A model generated the notes under the pieces. The model searched no databases and was not told the origin of the DNA. It was given only the letters and a program-made list of their open reading frames with translations. A stretch of DNA of 43,175 nucleotides. It comes from Methanobacteriota archaeon. Its GTDB lineage: Archaea > Thermoplasmatota > Poseidoniia > MGIII > CG-Epi1. Where the stretch lies: positions 1-43,175 of the forward strand of contig JAERSJ010000155.1 in NCBI GenBank assembly GCA_016845825.1. The letters run 5' to 3'. Each line of letters begins with the position of its first letter. Within the stretch, counting starts at the first letter, position 1. Below, piece after piece: positions 16,042 through 24,608 of this stretch. A program made the translations under genes and the position numbers.

Positions 16042-19000
16042 CTAAAATTCGTTTCCTAACTCTCTTCTAGTCTGTCCAGGGTCAATAAATGGTAAAACAA
16101 ATGCAATCAGAAGTTGACAACTTCCTCCGATCATAATTGTAGTGGTATATGTGAAATTCTCTTCAAAATATCCTGCCATTTTTAATCCAAACAAAGCCCC
16201 GAAATTCAAAAGAGCCATGTACAAGGTAAACTGTGTAGCTCCAACCTTTGGCCATGTAACATTCATAAATAATGAAATTAGAGAGATCCCCATAGCAGCC
16301 CCAAAGAAAGGATATATGACAATCAACCAGGTCATAACAGCTTTATTTTGCCACAAATCTTCAGCTAGGGCAATTGTAAATATCGATAATCCAGTTAATA
16401 CAGCAAATAAACTTGCAATACGTCTAGCACCAAACTTATCTGCAATAAGTCCACCAATAATTGTTCCGGCGATTCCAGCAGTTACAGCCCACCCTCCGGT
16501 TACAGCAATATATTCAGCATCGCTCCACCCTAGCTGTTGAATGAAAAGTACATTCAGAACAGGGATCAAAAATTCCCAGAAATAGGTAAGCATAGCTAAT
16601 AGCATTCCAATAAGCGGAGCTCTAAGTGATAAAGCTTTGACAATGTCGCTTTTTTGCGGAGCTAAGTCAAATGCTTGTTGACCAACGGTATTATTTCTTA
16701 AGAAAAAGAAATATGCAGCACCACATCCAAGAGTTAGTAAGTGAACCCACATACTTCCTGCAAAATCACCAATAGTTAACAGCAAAAATAAGTCTAAAGC
16801 AATTATTATTCCAAAATCAACTCCAAGAGATTGAGGAGTATGGGTTCCCATATCCCAGCTTACTTGCTTTGCTACTTTCTTTTTAGTCTTAGTTGGCTTT
16901 GGTTCATCTTTTACTTTAATTACAGCTTTACCTTCACCCCAAGGGAATAACTTTTCTCCAGGCCTTTCTCTGATGAATGCAGGCAAACACATAATCAATA
17001 ACAGCATTGGCACAGTCAAGAATAATCCTCCAGCAATACCCAGAGATCCAATGAAGTATCCAATACCAGCTCCACCAACCATCGTACCGAAACGCTTAGC
17101 ACCAAACATGAAACCGTTTATTTTACCAAATTCTTCAGGACTTAAAACATCTACAGCTAAACCATCAACAGCTACATCCTGTAAAGAAGCAAAGCAATTA
17201 TGGAAGAATAGCAACCCCGTAAGAAGTGCAATTTTACTTTCTATTCCTGGGACTAGTGCAATAATTACAACGGTAATTACCATTCCAGCTTGAGCACCTA
17301 ATATCCAAGGCCTACGACGTCCCATAGGTAAGTAATGATAATTATCAACGAAAGGACCCCATAAGAACTTGAAAACCCAAGGTAGGTAAACCCAGAATAG
17401 CATATTACCTATTTCTGCAGCAGTAAATCCTTGTTGAGCTAAATAAGCAATTAAAGTATATGAAATAAATCCAGAAGGAATCCCCTGTGCAACGTAAAGC
17501 GAGCAAAGAGTAAGAGCTTTAGCACTCATTCCGCCGAAGAACATAGTTGTCATCAAATTAGGTTGACCGGCAGCGTCACCTTCGTCTTCCCAGACAAATT
17601 CATCATCGCCAGATTCTTCTACTTCCACATTACTTTCAGATCTTCTTTTTTGCGTAAAAATATATCCAGTAGCAGCCATAGAAAGAAGAATTACGGGTAA
17701 GAAGATTCCACCTGCAAGGTCAGTTAAACCTGCGAGTAAAGCACTTGATGGTTTATTTTCGTTAAGATAAACTACTGAAAAACTACTCACAGCAGACATT
17801 GACTCTCCATTGTCTAGAACTAGTCTTGCTGATAGAGTAATAGTTTGATTATTTTCAATTACTAAATCAGATGGAATAGGTAACTCCCAAGTTGCCCAAT
17901 TCCCTTGTGTGGAAGTATCTGTAGCAGAGTACCATTCACTTGCACCGAATTTAATCTCAATACCACCACCATTAGTTGGTTTATTTGCAGTAACAGCAGT
18001 TCCTTTCAGAATTTCGTTTTTGTATATTTTAGGTTTAACTGGAACCATTGTTCCGTTAATTTCTTCCATATCATATTCTAAACTCCAGTTTACCGAAACT
18101 TCAGGATCAATTTTCCCTGCAATTTCAACAAATACCAAAGGATCGGCTTGCCCATATCCGTATTCATTATCAGGCCGAGTTTCAAGAATTGAACAGTTAT
18201 TTGATGCAGCATCCGGGTCATCGTTCAGGATTTCTCTTTCAATAGAATATCCTGCCACTAAAGTGTCTTTAACTTCAGCCGGAGTTAAATCGGGATTTGC
18301 TTCTAAAGTTAGAGCAACTATTCCAGCCATTAATGGAGTTGCCATGCTAGTTCCACTCTTACTAGTATAGCCAGTGCCAGTACCTTGATTAGGTGCCATA
18401 ATGTTACTGCCTATTGCAGCCACATCAGGTTTAACTCGTCCATCTGAAGTATAGCCTCTAGAGCTGTAAATTGCTAAACTCAAGTCCTTGTCAAGAGATG
18501 CAACAGTTATAGGCAATCTCGAATCGCCAGGTGAATCTATTGTATTACATCCTGCACCCGTTGCAGAACCAAATTCATTTCCAGCACTTAAAGTGACTAC
18601 AAGCCCAGATTCAACAGCGGCATCGACAATTTGGCTCCATGCTGAGCTACCGTCATTATCGATATGAAATTCTACTTGTTGTTCACCTAGGCTAGATGTC
18701 ATCACTCTAATGTTAGGGGTTACTACCTTTTGATTTTCAATAGTCCATTCAACACCTCTTATGATGTCTTCAATGTCTCCGTCACAACATGCTAAAACAT
18801 TTACTAAATTCGCTTTCGGAGCAACACCTATGTGTGGCGTACCAGTATTATCACCAGCACCAGTTCCTGCAGCAATTCCAGCCACATGAGTACCATGAGT
18901 TCCACTATCAATTGATTCTCCAGGTAAACAAGGTGAACATATTACAGCGTCCTGAACAGCATCATAGTATGCAACGACTTTCATATCATCAAATGTAAAT

Positions 19001-19548
19001 TGATTGTCGTCCATATCATCTAGACCAACATGTGCATTATCCACGCCAGTGTCCACAATAGCAATAGAAATTCCTTCGCCATAAATCCCGTGATTTAGCC
19101 AAACATCATCAACGCCCATTGCAGGAACAGCATCAGCCATGTGAGGTTCTGCTTTTCCGATATCATCAAGCATTACAACACCATCCCATAATGCAACCTC
19201 AGAAATCATGTCTCGAGGCATAGTTGTTGCAATTAAATCAATAAATTGAGCACGAAATGTTACTTCGATTCCAGCATCTTCCAATCTTTGAACGTCATAA
19301 TCAGTTGGATGATGATCATATCTTACGAAGACACGGGCTTCTCCAGTATTGAAGAATCGTTCACCCTGTTCTAATTTCCAAATTAATAAATCTGAAATTC
19401 CATCATGATTTTTGTCTCTAGAGTAAACATCCCACCAATTATTCTCATAAATTGGTGAATTTTCTTCAGCAGATAAATTGACAAAGCCAGTACTAAGTAA
19501 TAAAAAAGTCACGATTCCAGCTGTGATAGCTTTGCGCTGCATATACAT
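16042..19548 (-). CDS. Subtilisin-like serine protease fused to an AmpG/PAT-type MFS transporter
   Basis: One continuous 1168-codon frame joins two proteins. Counting from the ATG at 19548, a signal peptide (1-27) precedes a peptidase S8 domain with triad Asp166 (IVDTGVD), His218 (GTHGTHVAG) and Ser401 (SGTSMATP) and oxyanion Asn324 (SAGNEFG). A beta-sandwich region follows, then an anchor helix (about 614-632) and an acidic segment (DDEFVWEDEGD). From Met666 the protein is a complete MFS carrier of the AmpG/acetyl-CoA-transporter (PAT) type (YVAQGIPSGF, LPWVFKFLWGPFVD, GRRRPWIL, DVAVDGLAVD), about 12 helices. Topology is consistent: protease outside, linker and MFS N-terminus inside. A TTG at 19587 would add 13 residues and overlap tgtA. 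The fusion could be real or a read-through from an indel. Confidence 0.85.
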   Translation of the reverse strand: MYMQRKAITAGIVTFLLLSTGFVNLSAEENSPIYENNWWDVYSRDKNHDGISDLLIWKLEQGERFFNTGEARVFVRYDHHPTDYDVQRLEDAGIEVTFRAQFIDLIATTMPRDMISEVALWDGVVMLDDIGKAEPHMADAVPAMGVDDVWLNHGIYGEGISIAIVDTGVDNAHVGLDDMDDNQFTFDDMKVVAYYDAVQDAVICSPCLPGESIDSGTHGTHVAGIAAGTGAGDNTGTPHIGVAPKANLVNVLACCDGDIEDIIRGVEWTIENQKVVTPNIRVMTSSLGEQQVEFHIDNDGSSAWSQIVDAAVESGLVVTLSAGNEFGSATGAGCNTIDSPGDSRLPITVASLDKDLSLAIYSSRGYTSDGRVKPDVAAIGSNIMAPNQGTGTGYTSKSGTSMATPLMAGIVALTLEANPDLTPAEVKDTLVAGYSIEREILNDDPDAASNNCSILETRPDNEYGYGQADPLVFVEIAGKIDPEVSVNWSLEYDMEEINGTMVPVKPKIYKNEILKGTAVTANKPTNGGGIEIKFGASEWYSATDTSTQGNWATWELPIPSDLVIENNQTITLSARLVLDNGESMSAVSSFSVVYLNENKPSSALLAGLTDLAGGIFLPVILLSMAATGYIFTQKRRSESNVEVEESGDDEFVWEDEGDAAGQPNLMTTMFFGGMSAKALTLCSLYVAQGIPSGFISYTLIAYLAQQGFTAAEIGNMLFWVYLPWVFKFLWGPFVDNYHYLPMGRRRPWILGAQAGMVITVVIIALVPGIESKIALLTGLLFFHNCFASLQDVAVDGLAVDVLSPEEFGKINGFMFGAKRFGTMVGGAGIGYFIGSLGIAGGLFLTVPMLLLIMCLPAFIRERPGEKLFPWGEGKAVIKVKDEPKPTKTKKKVAKQVSWDMGTHTPQSLGVDFGIIIALDLFLLLTIGDFAGSMWVHLLTLGCGAAYFFFLRNNTVGQQAFDLAPQKSDIVKALSLRAPLIGMLLAMLTYFWEFLIPVLNVLFIQQLGWSDAEYIAVTGGWAVTAGIAGTIIGGLIADKFGARRIASLFAVLTGLSIFTIALAEDLWQNKAVMTWLIVIYPFFGAAMGISLISLFMNVTWPKVGATQFTLYMALLNFGALFGLKMAGYFEENFTYTTTIMIGGSCQLLIAFVLPFIDPGQTRRELGNEF

Positions 19549-19573
19549 AGAGATAGGACTTTGATTAAAGAAC

Positions 19574-21304
19574 TTACGATTTGTCAAAATCTTCTATTCC
19601 GCTTCGCACCCTTACAGCCATTCCTTGTTGGTTAAGTTCTATTTCTTTAGGCCCAATCATCAATTTTCCAAAAGCAATTAATTCATCATTAGGAGTAACC
19701 ACAATGCATTCGTCAAGGCATTTTAATTTTGAATCAATATGCTCTATAAATTTACAAAATACACTTTTTCCTTTTCGATTAAATTCAGCAGTTTCTGAAG
19801 TTACAACTATACGATAAGCAGGTTTTTCTGAATGTTTATGCAACAATTCTGCACCTTTTTTTTGAAGTATAAACATTCCTCTTCTATGGGAAAGCGAAGC
19901 CACATGTTCACCGTCTAGAAGTAAATTCCTCAATCTTCTTGTTTTCCTACTTATTACTAATTCAGTTTCCCCATCCGTAAATATCTTACCGGTGCCTTTG
20001 CCAAATTGATAATCCATAATACTTCTAACGCGAGCAATATCCCATTCTTGCATTTTAAATCCTTCAATATCGTCTTGCAACAGTCCTGGATGAAATGGAT
20101 ATGTCTCGGATAAATGATTTGGTACTTTTCCAAAGTAAGGATGAAGCATTTCACCAGATTCAAACGAATTACTCAGATTAGAAAATATAGGCCTAATATT
20201 TGATTTTTCTCCACTTTTGATAGGAGTTTTATAACGATAAGCAGGTTCAAACTTACCAATCCAGTCAATATTATTTTCTATGACTTCAAAGACTTTCATT
20301 AAGGCTGGAGAAGATCGTAATCGGCTTTCTACCAATTCCCATAGCAATCCGTCGTGAATAGCCTGTTTAATTCTCCTGATTTCAGCAAAAGAAGTCATGA
20401 GATTATGTTTTGCAATAATCTTCTGTCTTTCTTTTTTATCGAGCTTCTTTAGTTCAGCAGCAGTCATACCAGGGAATGCTGAAAACTCACTAGGCAATTC
20501 TTCTAATTCATCTAAATTTCTAGTCCCCCATGTGAACATTAGACTGTCTCTTGAGGCAAATTTAGCATAGCTTGCACTATCAAAAACATCGCATCCCAAA
20601 AATGCAGCTAAAGCAAAAACCATGGGATGACCGCATCCAAAAAGATGCACAGGCCTTGAAATATCAAGCCCTTTTTTAGAGGCTAAAATAACTTCTGATA
20701 AAAGTTTGAAATTATTTTTCTCCATAAGAGGAACGACCCCTCCGATTGGAAAAATTTCAGCTTTTGTTTTTGAAGCCATTTCTGCGGCTTTTGTTCTTAA
20801 ATCTAAATGGCGTCCACCTTGAATAGGCGCAGCTAGGAAAATATCTTGTTTGTTTGCATCGGCAGCTTCAATTCTTTTTTGTGTTTCTTCCAACTCTTTT
20901 TTAGCATCTTCAAACCTAGTTTCAGGTTCACAAAATACATCTAAGACAGTTCCAATATCAACTTTAATCTTTTTTTGGAAATCAAGTATTTCTTCCGGTT
21001 TCATCTCAATTTCGCCGTAAACATGAGATTGAAAAGTTCCACTATCAGTCATTATCGGACCCGGCCAGTTCACTAAGCCATGAACTCCTTTATCTTCAGC
21101 AACTTCCTTCAGTTTTGGATTTTTGTAAATGATATAACTGTTAGTAATAATACCTTGAGCACCGCATTCAGCCAACTCTTCCATAGAGAGCGTCATAATT
21201 TTTGGATTCACAACAGGAAGTAAAGTTGGTGTATCTAGAACTCCGTGTTTGGTTTTAATTTTTCCAAGTCGTGCAAGTCCATCGCGTTTATTGATTTCAA
21301 ACAA
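19574..21304 (-). CDS. tgtA: tRNA-guanine(15) transglycosylase, archaeosine type
   Basis: Exchanges guanine for preQ0 at tRNA position 15, the first step of archaeosine formation. At 576 residues it is full length, with a TIM-barrel catalytic domain (1-350), central C1/C2 domains and a C-terminal PUA domain (about 500-572, GKSVFCKFI to GMAVRVRSG). Catalytic aspartates are Asp87 (MTDSGTFQ) and Asp242 (VFDSASYA). The conserved zinc motif PCxCxxC...H of archaeal TGT is here PSEFSAF (271-277), so three cysteines are Ser272, Phe274 and Phe277, while His300 is retained. It starts at TTG with GGAG 5 nt upstream. It overlaps the longer form of the subtilase-MFS gene downstream by 14 nt. Confidence 0.93.
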   Translation of the reverse strand: MFEINKRDGLARLGKIKTKHGVLDTPTLLPVVNPKIMTLSMEELAECGAQGIITNSYIIYKNPKLKEVAEDKGVHGLVNWPGPIMTDSGTFQSHVYGEIEMKPEEILDFQKKIKVDIGTVLDVFCEPETRFEDAKKELEETQKRIEAADANKQDIFLAAPIQGGRHLDLRTKAAEMASKTKAEIFPIGGVVPLMEKNNFKLLSEVILASKKGLDISRPVHLFGCGHPMVFALAAFLGCDVFDSASYAKFASRDSLMFTWGTRNLDELEELPSEFSAFPGMTAAELKKLDKKERQKIIAKHNLMTSFAEIRRIKQAIHDGLLWELVESRLRSSPALMKVFEVIENNIDWIGKFEPAYRYKTPIKSGEKSNIRPIFSNLSNSFESGEMLHPYFGKVPNHLSETYPFHPGLLQDDIEGFKMQEWDIARVRSIMDYQFGKGTGKIFTDGETELVISRKTRRLRNLLLDGEHVASLSHRRGMFILQKKGAELLHKHSEKPAYRIVVTSETAEFNRKGKSVFCKFIEHIDSKLKCLDECIVVTPNDELIAFGKLMIGPKEIELNQQGMAVRVRSGIEDFDKS

Positions 21305-21321
21305 TAAATCTCCACGAAGAA

Positions 21322-21352
21322 ACCTTTATTTCAATTCATCTCTAAATTATAT
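21322..21352. promoter_or_regulatory. Overlapping divergent promoters of tgtA and copA
   Basis: CTTTATTT (21323-21330, plus) is 27 nt before the copA ATG. A minus-strand TATA-like element (GATATAATTTAG, about 21342-21353) serves tgtA and lies at the copA start codon, so the two promoters interleave within 50 bp. Confidence 0.45.
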
Positions 21353-21353
21353 C

Positions 21354-23600
21354 ATGGACGAATTGAATCTACGAGTCACAGGTATGACCTGTGCATCTTG
21401 TGTCGCGTCAGTTGAGTCCATCGTTAGTAATTTAGAAGGTATAGATTCTGTAAGGGTTAATCTTCCTCTTGAAAAAGCCACAATCAGATGGTCTGAAGGT
21501 GCAAATGAAGATTTAGGAGCTGTTAGAGATGCAATTAGTAAAGGAGGATTTGGCTCAGAAGAATATGTAGATCCTAAGAAATATAGGCAGGAATCTTTAG
21601 AAAATGCAAACAAAATGGGTTTGCAGGTTATAATATCTTTAATTTTAACAGTCCCAACATTTTTTCTGACAATGTTTGTCGGAGATTTAGGACAGGTGTA
21701 TGACCTAGATTCACGATTATTTCTCGCTTTCATTTTATCCTCAATAGTTTATTTTTATGCAGGAATGGAATTCCACAAGGGAGCCTGGCAAGCAATTCTA
21801 TCTGGAAGAGCAAACATGGATGTTCTAGTCCATATCGGAACTACGACTGCTATGATTTGGTCTTCGCTTGTAGTATTTTCACCATATCTCGATTTTCTAC
21901 CTTCGATTTTTTCATCAACTACCCATGTATTCTTTGATGGTGCAGCTTTCATAATTTCATTCATTTTACTAGGTAATTGGTTGGAAGCTAGAGCTAAGTT
22001 AAGAGCCACAGATGCAGTTTTTTCGCTAATGGATTTAAAAGCAAAAACTGGTTCGATTGTTAATTCAGATGACTCAGTTTCAGAAGTGCCAGTTGAAGAA
22101 ATATTAATAGGAACTGAAATATTGGTTAAGGTTGGTCAAACAGTACCCTTAGACGGAATAGTAGTGAAAGGGGCAGCTTCAATGGATATGTCAATGATGA
22201 CGGGAGAATCTAATCCTGTTTTTGTTAAAGAGAACGATTTAGTTATGGGAGGTACAATAGTTTTAGATTCAGCAATTCATATAAAATCAACAAAATATCA
22301 TGATGATACAGTATTAGCAAATGTCATTAATTTAGTAGATGAAGCTCAGATGGGTAAGGCTCCAATTCAAAAATTGGTAGATAGAATCTCTGCAGTATTT
22401 GTTCCTGCAGTAGTAATTTGTGCCATTCTTGCTTCGCTTACTTGGATGTTTTTCTCAGAAGGATATGGAGATTATAATTCTACAGAATTAGCCATTATGG
22501 TTTTGGTGTCAACCCTAGTGATAGCTTGTCCATGCGCATTAGGATTAGCTACTCCGACTGCACTCATGGTCGGTACTGGTGTTGGAGCTCAGTATGGCTT
22601 GTTAATCAAAGGTATAGATGCTTTGCAGAATAGCTATAATACAAACACATTAGTTTTAGATAAAACAGGAACTCTTACAGTAGGCACACCATCAATAACA
22701 AATATCAAGTCAATAAGTTCAGATGAAAATAACATTTTGGCAATAGCAGCTTCTCTTGAATCTGCATCCACACATCCAATTGCTAAGGCGATTTCGCAGG
22801 CCCATTTAGAAAATAGCGAAGAATTAATTTCTTTTGACAGGATTGAAAATATAGGTGGAATGGGATTAGTAGGCTATCTAGACAATCAAGAATATGCGAT
22901 AGGAAACCAGCCTCTAATGGAAGAGAAAGAGGTCTTTGTTTCTAATCACATTGAAGAATTAGTGGATGTATTGTCAACTAGTACCGTAGTCTTTGTTTCT
23001 AAAGGAAATAAATTGCTTGGTTGGATTGAGATGAAAGACAAATTAAGGGAAACTACAAACTTAGCAATTTCAAAAGCAAAAGATTTAGGTCTTAAAGTAA
23101 TTATGCTAACTGGAGATAGGGCTGAAACAGCTTTAACGATTTCAAAAGAAGTTGGAATATCAAGGTTTGAGGCTGAGGTCAAACCCGACGGAAAAGCTGA
23201 ATTTGTAAAAAAGTTGCAGACTGAAGGTGCGAGCGTTGCTATGATTGGTGACGGAATTAATGATGCAGCAGCTTTAGCAGTTGCAGATGTTGGAATTGCA
23301 ATGGGTGCAGGTAGTGATATTGCACTAGAGGCTGCAGATATTGTCCTTCTTCGAGATGATTTATTGGATGTAGTATCGACATTAGATTTGGGTAAGGCTA
23401 CAATGGGTAAGATTCGAGGTAATTTAGCTTGGGCATTTGTTTATAATTTAATTGGTATTCCTTTAGCAATGGGAGTCTTAATTTCCTCGACAGGTTGGTT
23501 ATTGCCTCCGGCATTTGCAGCAGGAGCTATGGCATTATCCAGTGTTAGTGTAGTCTTAAATTCTTTGACACTAAGATCTTGGAAGCCATTCAGGGCATGA
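21354..23600 (+). CDS. copA: Copper-exporting P1B-type ATPase
   Basis: A 748-residue heavy-metal ATPase. One N-terminal HMA domain has GMTCASC (10-16). Eight transmembrane segments, an actuator domain (MMTGES), the ion-binding CPC motif (392-394 in IACPCALGLATPTAL), the phosphorylation loop DKTGTLT (Asp436), the nucleotide-binding HP pair (ASTHPIAKAI) and GDGINDAAAL follow. CPC plus the membrane NxxxxxYN and MxxxSS pattern (YNLIG, MALSSVSVVLNS) indicate Cu(I) specificity and efflux. I use the ATG at 21354 because a TATA element lies 27 nt upstream; a longer frame back to 21249 runs through tgtA. A small HMA chaperone gene follows 30 nt later. Confidence 0.97.
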   Translation: MDELNLRVTGMTCASCVASVESIVSNLEGIDSVRVNLPLEKATIRWSEGANEDLGAVRDAISKGGFGSEEYVDPKKYRQESLENANKMGLQVIISLILTVPTFFLTMFVGDLGQVYDLDSRLFLAFILSSIVYFYAGMEFHKGAWQAILSGRANMDVLVHIGTTTAMIWSSLVVFSPYLDFLPSIFSSTTHVFFDGAAFIISFILLGNWLEARAKLRATDAVFSLMDLKAKTGSIVNSDDSVSEVPVEEILIGTEILVKVGQTVPLDGIVVKGAASMDMSMMTGESNPVFVKENDLVMGGTIVLDSAIHIKSTKYHDDTVLANVINLVDEAQMGKAPIQKLVDRISAVFVPAVVICAILASLTWMFFSEGYGDYNSTELAIMVLVSTLVIACPCALGLATPTALMVGTGVGAQYGLLIKGIDALQNSYNTNTLVLDKTGTLTVGTPSITNIKSISSDENNILAIAASLESASTHPIAKAISQAHLENSEELISFDRIENIGGMGLVGYLDNQEYAIGNQPLMEEKEVFVSNHIEELVDVLSTSTVVFVSKGNKLLGWIEMKDKLRETTNLAISKAKDLGLKVIMLTGDRAETALTISKEVGISRFEAEVKPDGKAEFVKKLQTEGASVAMIGDGINDAAALAVADVGIAMGAGSDIALEAADIVLLRDDLLDVVSTLDLGKATMGKIRGNLAWAFVYNLIGIPLAMGVLISSTGWLLPPAFAAGAMALSSVSVVLNSLTLRSWKPFRA

Positions 23601-23630
23601 TTTCTTAATCAACCTTCAATTTACAAGATT

Positions 23631-23852
23631 ATGACTGAAACGTTAAAATTCCAGATAGACGGAATGACTTGTGGCGGCTGCTCAGGAAGAGTAAAAGGCG
23701 TACTTGAATTAAATTTAAATGTTGAATCAGCAGAAATATCTCACGAAGAAAATAGTGGAATAGTGAAAACTAATGGCCAGATAACTGCAGAAGAATTGGT
23801 GAAGGTAATTGAGCAAACAGGGTTTTCTGCAGCTATTTCGCCCAGCTCGTAA
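23631..23852 (+). CDS. Copper chaperone, CopZ-like HMA protein
   Basis: A 73-residue single HMA (heavy-metal-associated) domain with GMTCGGC (positions about 10-16), where Cys13 and Cys16 bind the metal. The rest follows the ferredoxin-like betaalphabetabetaalphabeta fold (SGRVKGVLEL, SAEISHEENSG, EELVKVIEQTGF). It probably carries Cu(I) to the HMA domain of the ATPase encoded just upstream. A separate TATA-like element (TTTCTTAATC at 23601-23610) about 26 nt before its ATG could give an independent leaderless transcript. Confidence 0.9.
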   Translation: MTETLKFQIDGMTCGGCSGRVKGVLELNLNVESAEISHEENSGIVKTNGQITAEELVKVIEQTGFSAAISPSS

Positions 23853-24480
23853 AATTCCTCAGACCATTTGGAGTTCAGATCGGCCTCTTAATTTTAGACC
23901 TAAATTATCCACAATTTTTGCTTTAGTTTCAGGACTATGGATATTCGGAACAGGTGAAGCAATTTTGATTGGTGCAGGAATAGGGGTAAGCCCCTGGACG
24001 GTTCTTGCTCAAGGAATTTCTGAACAGACAAGTTTTACGGTTGGTTTATCTACGTTTATTGTAGGAATAACGGTTCTTTTTCTTTGGATACCTCTTCGAG
24101 AAACTCCAGGTATTGGGACAATTTCAAATATTATTGTAATATCTTTGTCGATTGACGTTATGGGCCCTTTTATCCCTGAGCAGACAAATCTTTTGACACA
24201 GATAATTCAAGCATCGATAGGAATTATTCTTGTTGCAATAGGGAGTGCATTTTACCTCACCGCAAATTTAGGTCCTGGCCCTAGAGATGGGTGGATGACA
24301 GGCATTCAAAAGAGGACAGCATGGCCAATCGGAAGGGTACGTGCAGGAATTGAAATATCGGTATTAGCAATAGGTACTTTTTTAGGAGGAGTTTTTGGAC
24401 TAGGAACAGTAATGTTCGCGCTAAGTATAGGTCCCATGTTGGCAATATGTTTGGGAATTGTTAAGAAATGGGCTATCTAA
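23809..24480 (+). CDS. YczE/YyaS-like membrane protein (COG2364)
   Basis: A membrane protein of about 223 residues with five or so hydrophobic segments. The opening SDRPLNFRPKLSTIFALVSGLWIFGTGEA, the GVSPWTVLAQGIS block and the later TANLGPGPRDGWMTGIQKRT and GGVFGLGTVMFALSIGP blocks match the YczE family, which has no established function. The only convenient start is TTG at 23809, which would overlap the copper chaperone gene by 44 nt. A start inside that overlap is otherwise hard to place, and CTG (23827) is an alternative. Possible transport role; no link to copper is evident beyond adjacency. Confidence 0.8.
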   Translation: MSKQGFLQLFRPARKIPQTIWSSDRPLNFRPKLSTIFALVSGLWIFGTGEAILIGAGIGVSPWTVLAQGISEQTSFTVGLSTFIVGITVLFLWIPLRETPGIGTISNIIVISLSIDVMGPFIPEQTNLLTQIIQASIGIILVAIGSAFYLTANLGPGPRDGWMTGIQKRTAWPIGRVRAGIEISVLAIGTFLGGVFGLGTVMFALSIGPMLAICLGIVKKWAI

Positions 24481-24489
24481 ACTATAATT

Positions 24490-24498
24490 CTATTAAAG
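24490..24498 (+). promoter_or_regulatory. TATA box of tRNA-Ala
   Basis: CTATTAAAG is centred 28 nt upstream of the tRNA 5' end at 24522, the expected spacing if transcription starts at or next to the mature 5' end. Confidence 0.5.
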
Positions 24499-24521
24499 CC
24501 CCATCAAAATGACATCTTAAC

Positions 24522-24598
24522 GGGCCGGTAGATCAGTCTGGAAGATCGCCTCCTTGGCATGGAGGAGGGCGCGAGTTCAAATCTCGCCCGGTCCACCA
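24522..24598 (+). tRNA. tRNA-Ala (GGC)
   Basis: The full cloverleaf folds: acceptor GGGCCGG/CCGGTCC with the G3-U70 wobble that identifies tRNA-Ala, D stem GATC/GATC, anticodon stem CCTCC/GGAGG with loop TTGGCAT giving anticodon GGC, T stem GCGAG/CTCGC with loop TTCAAAT. Discriminator A is followed by an encoded CCA. No intron is present. A TATA-like sequence lies at 24490-24498. The gene ends 10 nt before the next start codon at 24609. Confidence 0.95.
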
Positions 24599-24608
24599 TT
24601 TGGTATGT

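Noticed and set aside
16973-18370. Several long plus-strand frames inside the subtilase-MFS gene
   Set aside because: They are antisense products of the biased codon use of the opposite strand, with low-complexity Pro, Ala and Ser composition and no domain.
21249-21353. Longer CopA N-terminus
   Set aside because: The extra codons run through tgtA on the other strand, lack an HMA motif and ignore the TATA element positioned 27 nt before the ATG at 21354.
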